The translations under genes were made by a program, and so were the position numbers. From Microbacterium sp. (GTDB lineage Bacteria; Actinomycetota; Actinomycetes; Actinomycetales; Microbacteriaceae), in NCBI GenBank assembly GCA_019510305.1, contig JAEKKN010000020.1, positions 1-64,000 on the forward strand: DNA of 64,000 nucleotides. The letters are read 5' to 3'. A model generated the notes under the pieces. It did not search any database. It saw nothing but the letters and a program-made list of their open reading frames with translations, and was not told the origin of the DNA. Within the stretch, counting starts at the first letter, position 1; each line of letters opens with the position of its first letter. Shown in pieces: positions 43,874 through 52,969 of this stretch.

Positions 43874-44030
43874 TAGACTGACGCTCGGTTCCCAGTGATC
43901 CTCGCAAGTCTTTCGTGCGTCGACGGGAACCCGTACTACGTTCCGCACGGTCCTGGCTCGCGCCACACGCGGACATCGAAGACGGCTCCGGCATCCCGCG
44001 GATGCTGTGGCCTCCACGCTCAGGAGGAGC
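43874..44030 (+). promoter_or_regulatory. Promoter and long structured leader of SNF2 helicase gene
   Basis: TAGACT (43874-43879) is a plausible -10. Transcription from about 43886 would start at a hairpin with GGTTCCC (43887-43893) pairing with GGGAACC (43925-43931) and run about 145 bases to the ATG at 44031, which has an AGGAGG site. No known riboswitch class was recognised. Confidence 0.35.
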
Positions 44031-46175
44031 ATGCCGACCACGGCACCAGCCGCCACGCGGCGCAGGAAGACGTCTCGTCGCGATGACGAGGCACCGCTGA
44101 TCCCGATCCTGGCGCGCAAAGTGCGCGAGATCGAAGCGAAGTCTCAGCGAGGAAAACTCGGTCCGACGAATCGCGTCAAGTTCCAGGTGATCGCATTCCT
44201 CGTGCGCGAAGAACGCGCCAGAGTGAAGGCGGATGCCGAGATCGGCGACGCCGCTCGCTCGGAGCTGCTCAAGCGGCTCGACGGCGTCGCGACGATCCTC
44301 GCCAAGACGGCGGCGCGCGACACCTCTCTGATCCAGTTGCTCGAGGCCGATCAGGCCACGTCTCCCGTGGCCAAGCGCATGCGCAGGGACTGGCTGCTCG
44401 AGTCGGGTGCCGAGCTGGCGCCCGAGGAGCTCATCATCGCGGATGTCGCACCCGTGCAGGTGTCTGTCGTACCCGCGGCCATCGCCGAGCGTCAGGTCAC
44501 TCCGCCCTCCGTCGAGGCGCGCCAGCTCTCGAATCCCTTCCTCGCCCCCGACCTCACGCCCCGCTCGACCGCGACTCCGCGACGTCGGCTCGACGGCTGG
44601 GAGCTCATGGGCCCCCTCTACAAGGCGTTCGAGACCGGCGCCGGTGGATCCGCGGCCAGCATGGAGCTGCCTCCCGCCCCCGAGTTCGATCACGTCTCGC
44701 CCAAGGGGCTCGAGGTCATGGTGCACCAGTCGCGCTTCCTCGAAGCCGTCCGCGGCGGCCACCGCAGCTTCCTGCTGGCTGACGAGCCGGGCCTCGGCAA
44801 GACGGCGCAGTCGGTGCTCGCAGCATCCGTCGCCGGCGCCTACCCGCTGCTCGCCGTCGTCCCGAACGTCGTCAAGATGAACTGGGCGCGCGAGGTCGAG
44901 CGCTGGACGCCGCAGCGTCGGGCCACGGTGATCCAGGGTGACGGCGGCGACATCGACGCCTTCGCAGACATCTTCATCGTCAACTACGAGATCCTCGACC
45001 GGCACCTGTCGTGGCTCGCCTCGATCGGCCTGCGCGGAATGGTCGTCGACGAAGCGCACTTCATCAAGAACCTGTCATCGCAGCGTTCGCAGAACGTGTT
45101 GTCGCTCGCCTCGCGAGTGCGCGAGCAGACGCCAGGCGGCAACCCGCTCATGCTCGCCCTGACCGGAACCCCGCTGATCAACGACGTCGAGGACTTCGAC
45201 GCGATCTGGCGGTTCCTGGGGTGGACCACTGGGGAGAAGCCGGGTCCCGAACTCATGGAGAAACTCGACTCGACAGGTTTCACGCCGGCGGACAAGGCGT
45301 TCTACCCCGAGGCTCGCGACGCGGTGATCTCGATGGGCATCGTTCGTCGCAAGAAGAAGGACGTCGCGGCAGATCTGCCCGACAAGCTCATCGCTGATCT
45401 GCCGGTGCAGCTCGACGACGAGTTCGGGCGGGGCATCCGCCAGGCGGAACGAGAGCTGGGCGAGCGCCTGGCTGCGCGCTACCGGCGCATCATCGAGGCT
45501 CGCGGCGACCGGGGGCTCGCGCCCGGGGAGATCGACGAGGACATCGTCAGGCTCGTGGCTCTGAACGAGCTCGAGGAGTCGAAAGCGGCGGGCACGGGCG
45601 GAGACAACGTCTTCACCATGGTGCGCCGAATCGGCCAGGCGAAGGCTCAGCTCGCGGCGGACTATGCCGCACAGCTGCAGCGCTCCGTCGGCAAGGTCGT
45701 GTTCTTCGCGAAGCACATCGACGTGATGGACCGGGCTGAAGTGCACTTCGCAGCATCCGGCATCCGCTCGGTGTCGATCCGAGGCGATCAGACCTCGACG
45801 GCGCGGCAGCAGGCCATCGACGACTTCAACAGCGATCCGGATGTCGGGATCGCCGTGTGCTCGCTCACGGCCGCCGGCGTCGGTCTCAACCTTCAGGCGG
45901 CGTCGAACGTCGTGCTCGCCGAGCTGTCGTGGACGGCCGCCGAGCAGACGCAGGCGATCGACCGGGTGCACCGCATCGGCCAGGATGAGCCGGTGACCGC
46001 CTGGCGCATCATCGCCGCGCACACGATCGACACGAAGATCGCGGAGCTGATCGATCAGAAGCACGGCCTCGCTGCGCGCGCGCTCGACGGCGAGACCGTC
46101 GATGAGGTCGCCGCCGAGCCGATTCAGCTGGCGGCGCTCATGCATCTGCTGCGAGGAGCCCTCGCCGCAGCGTGA
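44031..46175 (+). CDS. SNF2-family DNA/RNA helicase-like ATPase
   Basis: The 714-residue protein is a SNF2-type superfamily 2 ATPase. After a basic N-terminus of about 200 residues come motif I LADEPGLGKTAQSVLAA (about residue 250), motif II VDEAHFIKN, motif III LALTGTPLINDVEDF, and in the second lobe CSLTAAGVGLNLQAASNVVLAEL and AIDRVHRIGQDEPV (motifs V and VI). It is closer to short SMARCAL1/HepA-like proteins than to full RapA. The ATG at 44031 is chosen for its AGGAGG site 4 to 5 bases upstream; an ATG at 44007 is in frame. A strong terminator follows. Role in repair, remodelling or phage defence is open. Confidence 0.9.
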   Translation: MPTTAPAATRRRKTSRRDDEAPLIPILARKVREIEAKSQRGKLGPTNRVKFQVIAFLVREERARVKADAEIGDAARSELLKRLDGVATILAKTAARDTSLIQLLEADQATSPVAKRMRRDWLLESGAELAPEELIIADVAPVQVSVVPAAIAERQVTPPSVEARQLSNPFLAPDLTPRSTATPRRRLDGWELMGPLYKAFETGAGGSAASMELPPAPEFDHVSPKGLEVMVHQSRFLEAVRGGHRSFLLADEPGLGKTAQSVLAASVAGAYPLLAVVPNVVKMNWAREVERWTPQRRATVIQGDGGDIDAFADIFIVNYEILDRHLSWLASIGLRGMVVDEAHFIKNLSSQRSQNVLSLASRVREQTPGGNPLMLALTGTPLINDVEDFDAIWRFLGWTTGEKPGPELMEKLDSTGFTPADKAFYPEARDAVISMGIVRRKKKDVAADLPDKLIADLPVQLDDEFGRGIRQAERELGERLAARYRRIIEARGDRGLAPGEIDEDIVRLVALNELEESKAAGTGGDNVFTMVRRIGQAKAQLAADYAAQLQRSVGKVVFFAKHIDVMDRAEVHFAASGIRSVSIRGDQTSTARQQAIDDFNSDPDVGIAVCSLTAAGVGLNLQAASNVVLAELSWTAAEQTQAIDRVHRIGQDEPVTAWRIIAAHTIDTKIAELIDQKHGLAARALDGETVDEVAAEPIQLAALMHLLRGALAAA

Positions 46176-46176
46176 G

Positions 46177-46214
46177 AAATGGGTGTTAAGAATTTCGGTT
46201 CTTAACACCCATTT
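46177..46214 (+). terminator. A+T-rich terminator hairpin after SNF2 gene
   Basis: A perfect 16-bp inverted repeat (46177-46192 with 46199-46214) with loop TTTCGG begins 2 bases after the stop and ends in ATTTT. Its A+T content is far higher than that of the neighbours. It could work in both directions. Confidence 0.85.
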
Positions 46215-46265
46215 TCGTCGAATCCGGTGTTGTTCTCGAACTTCTGGCACAAGGTCCGGATTTGG

Positions 46266-46280
46266 CGGCAAGATTTGCCG
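46266..46280. promoter_or_regulatory. Operator-like inverted repeat upstream of pfkA
   Basis: CGGCAA-GAT-TTGCCG is a perfect 6-bp inverted repeat with a 3-base centre, 105 bases before the pfkA ATG in an A+T-richer stretch. TAGTGT further down could be a -10. No regulator family is recognisable. Confidence 0.3.
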
Positions 46281-46384
46281 TTTTCGCCGCCGAGAATGGC
46301 GCTCGATCGTTGTGGGGCGCTAGTGTCGTTCGCAGGCAACGTCGCCTCTACCCCTCCCTGACCCGAACAACCGAAGGCGGCAGC

Positions 46385-47413
46385 ATGAAGATCGGCATCC
46401 TCACGAGCGGCGGCGACTGCCCCGGACTCAACGCGGTGATCCGCGCGATCGTGCTCAAGGGCACCCGTGCGTACGACCTCGAGTTCGTCGGCATCCGCGA
46501 CGGCTGGCGCGGGGTCGTCGACGGCGACTTCTTCCCGCTCACACGCCACGACGTGAAGGGCCTCTCCAAGGTCGGCGGCACGATCCTCGGAACCAGCAGG
46601 ACCAACCCCTACGAGGGAGAGCGCGGCGGCGCCGAGAACATCGCCAAGACGCTGTACGGGCACAAGATCGACGGCATCATCGCCATCGGCGGCGAGGGCA
46701 CGCTCGCCGCCGCCGATCGTCTGGCCAAGGACGGCATCAACGTGCTCGGCGTCCCGAAGACGATCGACAACGACCTGCGCGCCACCGACTACTCCTTCGG
46801 CTTCGACACGGCCGTGAACATCGCCACCGACGCGATGGACCGCTTGCGCACCACGGGCGACTCGCACCGACGCTGCATGGTCGCCGAGGTCATGGGACGC
46901 CACGTCGGCTGGATCGCCCTGCACGCAGGCATGGCCGCGGGTGCTCACGTGATCTGCATCCCCGAGGTCCCGATGTCGATCGACGAGATCGCCGACCTCG
47001 TCACGAGCGCTCACGACCGTGGTCGAGCGCCTCTCGTCGTGGTGTCCGAGGGCTTCAAGCTCCGCGACATGGACGAGGCATACAGCGACAAGGGGCTCGA
47101 TGCCTTCAACCGCCCGCGTCTCGGCGGCATCGGCGACCTGCTCGCACCCGAGATCGAGCGGATCACGGGCATCGAGACGCGAGCCACGATCCTCGGTCAC
47201 ATCCAGCGAGGCGGAGCGCCCTCGGCGTTCGATCGGGTGCTTGCGACTCGCCTCGGCATGCACGCCGCGGATGCGGTCATGGACGCCGCGTGGGGCCAGA
47301 TGGTCGCCATGCAGGGCACCGAGATCGTGCGAGTGCCTTTCGCCGATGCGCTGGGCGAGCTGAACACGGTTCCTCAGGTTCGTTACGACGCCGCGGCGAC
47401 GCTCTTCGGTTGA
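46385..47413 (+). CDS. pfkA: 6-phosphofructokinase (ATP-type signature)
   Basis: The 342-residue glycolytic enzyme phosphorylates fructose 6-phosphate. LTSGGDCPGLNAVIRA is the N-terminal phosphate-binding loop, GGTILGTSRTNP follows, IAIGGEGTLAAADRLA carries the residue pair that separates ATP from PPi enzymes, and GVPKTIDNDL is the catalytic loop. Gly in place of Asp after GGE points to ATP rather than PPi as donor; this rule is from established PFK work. HIQRGGAPSAFDRVLATRLG near the end is family-typical. The ATG at 46385 is preceded by GAAGGCGG. Confidence 0.94.
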   Translation: MKIGILTSGGDCPGLNAVIRAIVLKGTRAYDLEFVGIRDGWRGVVDGDFFPLTRHDVKGLSKVGGTILGTSRTNPYEGERGGAENIAKTLYGHKIDGIIAIGGEGTLAAADRLAKDGINVLGVPKTIDNDLRATDYSFGFDTAVNIATDAMDRLRTTGDSHRRCMVAEVMGRHVGWIALHAGMAAGAHVICIPEVPMSIDEIADLVTSAHDRGRAPLVVVSEGFKLRDMDEAYSDKGLDAFNRPRLGGIGDLLAPEIERITGIETRATILGHIQRGGAPSAFDRVLATRLGMHAADAVMDAAWGQMVAMQGTEIVRVPFADALGELNTVPQVRYDAAATLFG

Positions 47414-47467
47414 GCTCCGCTCGGCGGGGATGCGCGGTTGCGCGGTTGCGCCGCGATCTCGCCGATT

Positions 47468-47613
47468 GCGTGACTGGAGTCTTGGGACGGTCACAGTTGT
47501 GGCGGGTTGAGTGGCGTCATCCCGCCGGATGTGTGACTGAACCCGCGGGACGGTCACAGTTGGGGTGGGTTGCGTGGCGTCATTCCGCCGGATGCGTGAC
47601 CGAATCGGTGGGA
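47468..47613 (+). repeat. 63-bp tandem repeat, about 2.3 copies
   Basis: Copies at 47468-47530 and 47531-47593, plus a partial copy to about 47613, share GGGACGGTCACAGTTG, GTGGCGTCAT and CCGCCGGAT. A related core (GGTCGCAGTTGGGGTGG, 16 of 17 bases) recurs at 48832-48848 on the other side of the DUF559 gene. They fill the 219-base gap after pfkA. No terminator was recognised. Confidence 0.75.
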
Positions 47614-47632
47614 AGTGCCGGCTCCAGCGGCC

Positions 47633-48610
47633 TCAGTCGCGTCCGGGGCGCCACCCGGCGTCGAACAGGGCGCGGCTGACTCTGTCGAGCGCGACCTGAG
47701 GGGACGGGCGGACATGGTGACTGAGTACACGAACGAGGCTCCAATCCACGTCGCGGATCTCGTCCCAACGGTCGGCGTCGCGGGCGAATTGCTCGTCTGA
47801 CGCGTGCACTCGCCCGTCGTACTCGCTCGCTACGCGGTAGCGGGGCCAAGCGAGGTCGAGGCGGGCGATGAAGCGCCCGTCATCGCGCGACAGATTCCAG
47901 TTCAGTTCGGGGAGTGGAAGTCCCGCTCTCGTCAGAAGCAGGCGAAGCCTGGTCTCGCCGGGACTCTCCGCGCCGATGCGAATCTCGGCCAGCGCCTGGA
48001 CTAGCAGCGCGCTTCTGAGAGTCGACGCGGCGGCTTCGTCCTCGAGGTCGGCGAGGCTGACAAGCCTCCGTCGCGGTAGGACGAGATGATCGCCCGCGGC
48101 GATCAGATCATCGAGCCGCCAGTCTTCAGCGGCCTGACGCCAGAGACGTGCCGGATGCTCGATCGGGAGTCCACGCACGAGCCAGCGGTCGGGCGGCCTG
48201 GCGCCCAGGCGGTGCCCGGAGACTCCTGCTCGGCGAGGCTTGCCGGCAGGGTGGCGTGCCGCGACGTGCAGTTCGAGCTGATCTGCCGTCGTGTAGGGGA
48301 TCGGCGCCCCAAGCAGTGCCAGTCCGGTTGCGCCGCTGTAGAACTGATCGGGAGTCAGCGCGGGAGCGAACTGCTCGGCGCGACGCCGCAGATCGCCTTG
48401 GACTCGCTCCATGCGCTGCGACGGCGTCTCTGAGACAACATCGACCACATCGCTCGGCCGCCGCAGCACCCGCACGCCGCGAGTAGGGGCGACGAGGTCG
48501 CTGGCGCGCATACGGGAACGGCTCACGCCGAGCTCACGCGCCTCGGCGATGCGGAAGGCGCCGTCGCCCAGAGGAGGCGGAAGGGGCTGCGCACGCGACA
48601 TGCTCCTCAT
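47633..48610 (-). CDS. DUF559 (Vsr-like endonuclease fold) protein
   Basis: The 325-residue protein ends in a DUF559 domain, a restriction-endonuclease-like fold related to Vsr: RLDLAWPRYRVASEYDGRVH, ASDEQFARDADRWDEIRDVDW and LVRVLSHHV. The D ... E/D-x-K-type acidic residues are visible. The N-terminal half (GVSRSRMRASDLVAPTRGVRVLRRP) is like the AbiEi-type winged helix antitoxin domain often joined to DUF559 in actinobacteria. Such genes are frequent, variable and of unproven function. The ATG at 48610 with GAGG 4 bases upstream is preferred over GTG 48613 and ATG 48601. Similar repeats flank the gene on both sides. Confidence 0.82.
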   Translation of the reverse strand: MRSMSRAQPLPPPLGDGAFRIAEARELGVSRSRMRASDLVAPTRGVRVLRRPSDVVDVVSETPSQRMERVQGDLRRRAEQFAPALTPDQFYSGATGLALLGAPIPYTTADQLELHVAARHPAGKPRRAGVSGHRLGARPPDRWLVRGLPIEHPARLWRQAAEDWRLDDLIAAGDHLVLPRRRLVSLADLEDEAAASTLRSALLVQALAEIRIGAESPGETRLRLLLTRAGLPLPELNWNLSRDDGRFIARLDLAWPRYRVASEYDGRVHASDEQFARDADRWDEIRDVDWSLVRVLSHHVRPSPQVALDRVSRALFDAGWRPGRD

Positions 48611-48916
48611 CACACCTCATCCAGCGCGCCGCTTACGCCTTCGGTGGATAACTCTGCTTCGGCGTGCTTGTGCAGGAGAGGTCGCGTTCACCCTGATGAG
48701 GTGATCGGTCGATCCGGCGGCTGCGCTGGCATCCGTGACCGTCCAGTTCCGCCACTGTTCGCGAGTGCGGTCACCTCACTGGTGGCCAGAGATCGAAGCC
48801 GGTCACCATTGTCGTGACAGGCGTCGACCTTGGTCGCAGTTGGGGTGGCCTGCGCGGTAAGAGACCACCACTGGCGTGACTGGGCTCGATTCTGATCGCA
48901 GCCGACGTCGCGCCCG
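48611..48916 (+). repeat. Gap with repeats related to 47468-47613
   Basis: This 306-base gap has no gene. It holds GTGACCGTCCAGTTCCG near 48735, GGTCACC near 48801 and GGTCGCAGTTGGGGTGG at 48832-48848, related to the tandem repeat beyond the DUF559 gene. The promoter of the DUF559 gene should lie at its left end, but no -10 could be fixed. Confidence 0.5.
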
Positions 48917-51013
48917 CTACTCGGCGAGTCCGAGTACGTCGAGGAGCCAGGCGAGTTCGAACGCGCGCTCGCGCCAGGAGTTGTACCGACCGCTCACGCC
49001 GCCGTGACCGGCGACCATCTCGCACTTGAGCAGGACGTCGGATGCTCCGGCCTCGCGCAGCGCGGCTACCCACTTCGCAGGCTCCACGTAGGCGACGCGC
49101 GAGTCGTTCAGCGAAGTGACGGCGAGGATGCGCGGGTACTCGACGCCGGCGCGCACATTCTCGTAGGGCGTGTACGACTTCATGTACGCGTACACCTCCG
49201 CGTCATGCAGCGGGTCGCCCCACTCGTCCCATTCGATGACGGTGAGCGGCAAAGAGGGGTCGAGGATCGTCGTGAGCGCGTCGACGAACGGCACGGCCGC
49301 GAGGATCCCGGCGAACGACGACGGCGCCAGGTTCGCCACAGCCCCCATCAGAAGGCCTCCGGCGCTGCCGCCCTCGGCGACGAGCCGCTCGGCAGACGTC
49401 ACGCCACTCGCGATCAGGTGCTCGGCGCACGCCACGAAGTCCGTGAACGTGTTGCGCTTGCTCAGCAGCTTGCCGTCCTCGTACCACTGCCTGCCCATCT
49501 CGCCGCCGCCGCGCACATGCGCGACGGCGAAGATGACGCCACGATCGAGTTCCGACAGGCGGGCGACTGAGAAACCCGGGTCGATCGAGTGCTCGTACGA
49601 GCCGTAGCCGTACAGGTGCACGGGGCGAACGGACGCCCCCGGCTCCCCGAAGGAACGCTTCCAGACGAGCGAGATGGGCACGCGGGTGCCGTCGGATGCC
49701 GTCGCCCACGCCCGCTCCTGGCCGTAATCGGCGGGGGAGTAGCCACCCAGCACGACCGCCTGCTTGCGCAGAACGAGCTCCCGGGTGGCGAGGTCCAGCT
49801 CGTACACGGTGCCCGGCGTCACGAAGGAACCGTAACCGAGCCGCAGGAACGGCGCGTGCCACTCCGGGTTTCCGCTGACCCCGGCCGAGTACAACGGCTC
49901 ATCGAAGGAGACGTCCTCCAGCACGTTCGAGGCGTAGTCCAGCAGTGCGACTCGTTCGAGTCCCTCGCTGCGGTACTCGACCGTGCCGAAGTCGCGGAAG
50001 GCGTCCATGCCGAGCAGGCGCCGTCCCGGAGTGTGCGGCAGCACCACGCGGCGCTCGCTCTGAGGAGCGGATGCCGGCACGGAGACCAGCTCGAAGTCCA
50101 GCGCGTCCTGGTTGTGCAGGATGTACAGGCGGTCCTCGCCGCCGACCACGGCGTGCTCGAGCGAATACTCGACGCCTTCGGCTCGAGGCCAAACGACACG
50201 GGGCTCGGCAGTGAGGTCGCCGTGGAGATCGACCAGATACTCCTCGCTTGTGATGCTGGACCCCACCGCGATCACGAGGTACCGCCGGCTCCGGGTGATC
50301 CCGGCGCCGAGCCAGAACTTCTCGTCGGGCTCATGGAACAGCTGCACGTCGTCGGAGACGTCGGTGCCGAGGCGATGCAGCCAGAGCGTGTCGGGCCGCC
50401 AGGCCCCGTCGCGCGTCGTGTAGATGACACCAGTGCCGTCGGGGGTGAGGAACGCGCTGCCAGTGTTCGGGATCTCATCTTCGAGCGTCTCTCCCGTGAC
50501 GAGATCGCGCACATGCACCGTGTAGAGCTCATCGCCGTCGAAGTCGGTGGACCAGAGGAGCTTCGTCGCGTCATCCGATGTGTCGAAGGCGCCGAGCGAG
50601 AAGAACTCATGGCCCTCTGCCTCGAGGTTGCCGTCCAGCAGCACGACCTCGCCAGGAACGGCGACTCCGGGTTCGAGGACGGGAGGAGTCCAGTCGTCCG
50701 GGGCTGCGGCGGTTCGGCAGTGGATGCCGTACTGCGCTCCCTCCTCGGTGCGGCTGTAGTACCACCAGTCGCCGCGCCGGGTCGGCACCGAAAGATCGGT
50801 CTCCTGCACGCGGCTCTTGATCTCCTGGAACAACTGCTCGCGCAGCGGGCCGAGATGCGCGGTGGCGGCATCCGTGAAGGCGTTCTCCGATTCGAGGTGT
50901 GCGATCACCTCGGCGGACTCCTTGTCGCGCATCCATTCGTACGGGTCCTCGAAGGTGTCGCCGTGATGGGTGCGGGAGGTCGGGCGTCGGGCGGCGATCG
51001 GTGCGTCAGTCAC
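48917..51013 (-). CDS. S9 family peptidase (oligopeptidase B-like)
   Basis: The 698-residue serine peptidase has an N-terminal beta-propeller (FEDPYEWMRDKESAEVIAHL near the start) and a C-terminal alpha/beta-hydrolase domain. The catalytic Ser is in AEGGSAGGLLMGAV (about residue 550), the Asp in VTSLNDSRVAYVEP (about 635) and the His in VAGHGGVSGRY (about 670). IEWDEWGDP is typical of oligopeptidase B, which cuts short peptides after Arg or Lys. No signal peptide is present, so it is cytoplasmic. The GTG start at 51013 is supported by TAGCGT ending 6 bases upstream. Confidence 0.92.
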   Translation of the reverse strand: MTDAPIAARRPTSRTHHGDTFEDPYEWMRDKESAEVIAHLESENAFTDAATAHLGPLREQLFQEIKSRVQETDLSVPTRRGDWWYYSRTEEGAQYGIHCRTAAAPDDWTPPVLEPGVAVPGEVVLLDGNLEAEGHEFFSLGAFDTSDDATKLLWSTDFDGDELYTVHVRDLVTGETLEDEIPNTGSAFLTPDGTGVIYTTRDGAWRPDTLWLHRLGTDVSDDVQLFHEPDEKFWLGAGITRSRRYLVIAVGSSITSEEYLVDLHGDLTAEPRVVWPRAEGVEYSLEHAVVGGEDRLYILHNQDALDFELVSVPASAPQSERRVVLPHTPGRRLLGMDAFRDFGTVEYRSEGLERVALLDYASNVLEDVSFDEPLYSAGVSGNPEWHAPFLRLGYGSFVTPGTVYELDLATRELVLRKQAVVLGGYSPADYGQERAWATASDGTRVPISLVWKRSFGEPGASVRPVHLYGYGSYEHSIDPGFSVARLSELDRGVIFAVAHVRGGGEMGRQWYEDGKLLSKRNTFTDFVACAEHLIASGVTSAERLVAEGGSAGGLLMGAVANLAPSSFAGILAAVPFVDALTTILDPSLPLTVIEWDEWGDPLHDAEVYAYMKSYTPYENVRAGVEYPRILAVTSLNDSRVAYVEPAKWVAALREAGASDVLLKCEMVAGHGGVSGRYNSWRERAFELAWLLDVLGLAE

Positions 51014-51019
51014 CGTTCC

Positions 51020-51025
51020 ACGCTA
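51020..51025 (-). promoter_or_regulatory. Predicted leaderless -10 element (TAGCGT) of S9 peptidase
   Basis: TAGCGT on the minus strand ends 6 bases before the GTG at 51013. Confidence 0.55.
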
Positions 51026-51169
51026 GCCCAGGTCGAGTTGACCGGCCCCGGCCCGGATGGGAGGATTTAGCGGGGCCGGTAAACGGAAGTCAAACCCACG
51101 ATGAACTCTTCGTTCGTCACGTCGATCCCGTCGACATCACCTTCTTCCTCAAACGACCGAAAGCGAACG

Positions 51170-52582
51170 GTGGAAACCGCAGCCCTCATCGTCGTGCTGG
51201 TGATCGCACTGGCACTGTTCTTCGATTTCACCAACGGGTTTCACGACACCGCGAACGCGATGGCCACGCCCATCGCGACCGGAGCCCTCAAGCCCAAGAC
51301 CGCCGTCCTGCTGGCTGCAGGGCTGAATCTCGTCGGGGCCTTCCTGTCGACCGAGGTTTCGCAGACCGTGTCTCACGGGATCATCCGCGACGACGGCGTG
51401 TCCGACGCGTTCCTCCCGATGATCTTCGCGGGGTTGATCGGCGCGATCACCTGGAACATGCTGACCTGGCTCCTCGGACTCCCCTCGAGCTCCTCGCATG
51501 CCCTGTTCGGCGGCCTGATCGGCGCGACCCTGGTCGGCGTCGGCGTCGGAGGCATCGACTTCGGGGCGGTCCTGTCGAAGATCGTCCTCCCCGCGCTCAT
51601 CGCTCCCGTAACTGCCGGCATCATCGCGTTCGCGGCCACGAAGATCGCCTATTCGATCACGCGGCGGTACGACAACAAGCCGGATGGGCGCGACGGGTTC
51701 CGCTGGGGACAGATCTTCACCTCGTCGATGGTCGCACTGGCGCACGGCACCAACGACGCGCAGAAGACCATGGGCGTCATCACACTCGCCCTCATCACCG
51801 TCGGCTGGCAGAGCCAGGACCAGGCCGATCCGCACCTCTGGGTCATCATCGCGTGTGCCGTGACGATCGCGCTCGGAACCTACCTGGGCGGCTGGCGGAT
51901 CATCCGCACACTGGGCAAGGGGCTCACGGATGTGAAGCCCGCGCAGGGGTTCGCGGCGGAGAGCTCGACGGCCGCCACCATCCTCGCCTCGAGCTACTTC
52001 GGCTTCGCATTGTCGACCACCCAGGTCGCATCCGGGTCGGTGATCGGCTCGGGTCTCGGCCGTCGCGGATCATCCGTGCGCTGGGGGACCGCCGGGCGCA
52101 TCGCCATCGGCTGGCTTCTCACGCTTCCCGCAGCGGGAGCCGTCGGCGCGCTCGCCGCGCTTCTGATCCAGTGGCTCGGCGGCTGGGGGATCGCAGTCGA
52201 CGCGGTGCTCGCGGTGGCGATCATCGTCGGCCTCTTCCTCCGCTCGCGCAAGGATGCCGTCACCCACGCCAACGCGATGAGCGATGTCGCGGAGTCGGGC
52301 CTGGCCGTGGAGCTGCCCGACACACCGCCGCCCACGCGCCGACAGCAGCGCATCGAGCGTGCGAAAGCCGAGGCGAAGGCGCGCGCCGCGGCGCGCGAGA
52401 AGGCGAAGGCCGACGCCAAGAAGGCCAGGGACGACGCCGACAAGGCGGCGAGGGCCAAGGCTCAGGCAGAGAAGGCCGCCAAAGACCAGAAGAAGGCCAA
52501 GGGCAAATCCGGGTCGACGGGCAAGAAGGCGAAGGCCGGGGCCGATGCCGAGAAGAACGCCGGCAAGGGGGAGTCGCTGTGA
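51170..52582 (+). CDS. pit: Inorganic phosphate transporter, PiT family
   Basis: The protein of about 470 residues is a low-affinity phosphate transporter. The duplicated signature is seen as FDFTNGFHDTANAMATPI near the N-terminus and ALAHGTNDAQKTMG near residue 185; GLPSSSSHALFGGLIGA is also typical. About ten transmembrane segments are visible. The last 80 residues are a Lys/Ala/Glu-rich, coiled-coil-like cytoplasmic tail (KAEAKARAAAREKAKADAKK region), an extension not found in E. coli Pit. The GTG at 51170 starts METAALIVVLVIALALFFDF; an ATG at 51101 would add 23 hydrophilic residues. The stop overlaps the next GTG. Confidence 0.9.
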   Translation: METAALIVVLVIALALFFDFTNGFHDTANAMATPIATGALKPKTAVLLAAGLNLVGAFLSTEVSQTVSHGIIRDDGVSDAFLPMIFAGLIGAITWNMLTWLLGLPSSSSHALFGGLIGATLVGVGVGGIDFGAVLSKIVLPALIAPVTAGIIAFAATKIAYSITRRYDNKPDGRDGFRWGQIFTSSMVALAHGTNDAQKTMGVITLALITVGWQSQDQADPHLWVIIACAVTIALGTYLGGWRIIRTLGKGLTDVKPAQGFAAESSTAATILASSYFGFALSTTQVASGSVIGSGLGRRGSSVRWGTAGRIAIGWLLTLPAAGAVGALAALLIQWLGGWGIAVDAVLAVAIIVGLFLRSRKDAVTHANAMSDVAESGLAVELPDTPPPTRRQQRIERAKAEAKARAAAREKAKADAKKARDDADKAARAKAQAEKAAKDQKKAKGKSGSTGKKAKAGADAEKNAGKGESL

Positions 52583-52914
52583 GCGTCGCGATCGACTGGA
52601 ATGCATTCCTGCTGGTGTTCGTCGCCGCTTTGGTCGGCGCGTGTGCGATCGTCGGCTTCTACGCGATCGGGCTGCGCCTGCTTGTCCGCAGCGGTCGCGC
52701 GCCTGTCGTGAGTCCGGCCGAGTTCACCGACGCGATCACCGTGATCACCGAGAAGGACCTCAAGCGCGCTGAGAAGAAGGCGGCGAAGGCCGCCAAGAAG
52801 AGTCCGCTCACGGCGGGCGAGAAGCGGCTGGCCCTGATCGGCGCCTACGGATGCTTCGTCCTGTGCGCTCTCGCGGTCGCATCGGGGATCGCGCTCATCG
52901 TGATCGGGCACTGA
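52579..52914 (+). CDS. Small membrane protein coupled to pit
   Basis: The 111-residue protein has two hydrophobic segments (about residues 8-32 and 84-108) and between them a Lys/Ala-rich stretch (KDLKRAEKKAAKAAKK) much like the tail of Pit. The GTG overlaps the pit stop by 4 bases (GTGA), so it is translated with Pit. It may be an accessory subunit; that is inference from coupling and the matching charged segments. No family name is recognised. Confidence 0.78.
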   Translation: MSVAIDWNAFLLVFVAALVGACAIVGFYAIGLRLLVRSGRAPVVSPAEFTDAITVITEKDLKRAEKKAAKAAKKSPLTAGEKRLALIGAYGCFVLCALAVASGIALIVIGH

Positions 52915-52969
52915 TCGCGGCGACTTCCTCCGCGTCGTCAGCCTGATCGCCTAGGCGGCCCGATCGCGC

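Noticed and set aside
46177..46214. The A+T-rich hairpin after the SNF2 gene as a regulatory operator
   Set aside because: Its position 2 bases after the stop, the 6-base loop and the T-rich 3' end fit a terminator better.
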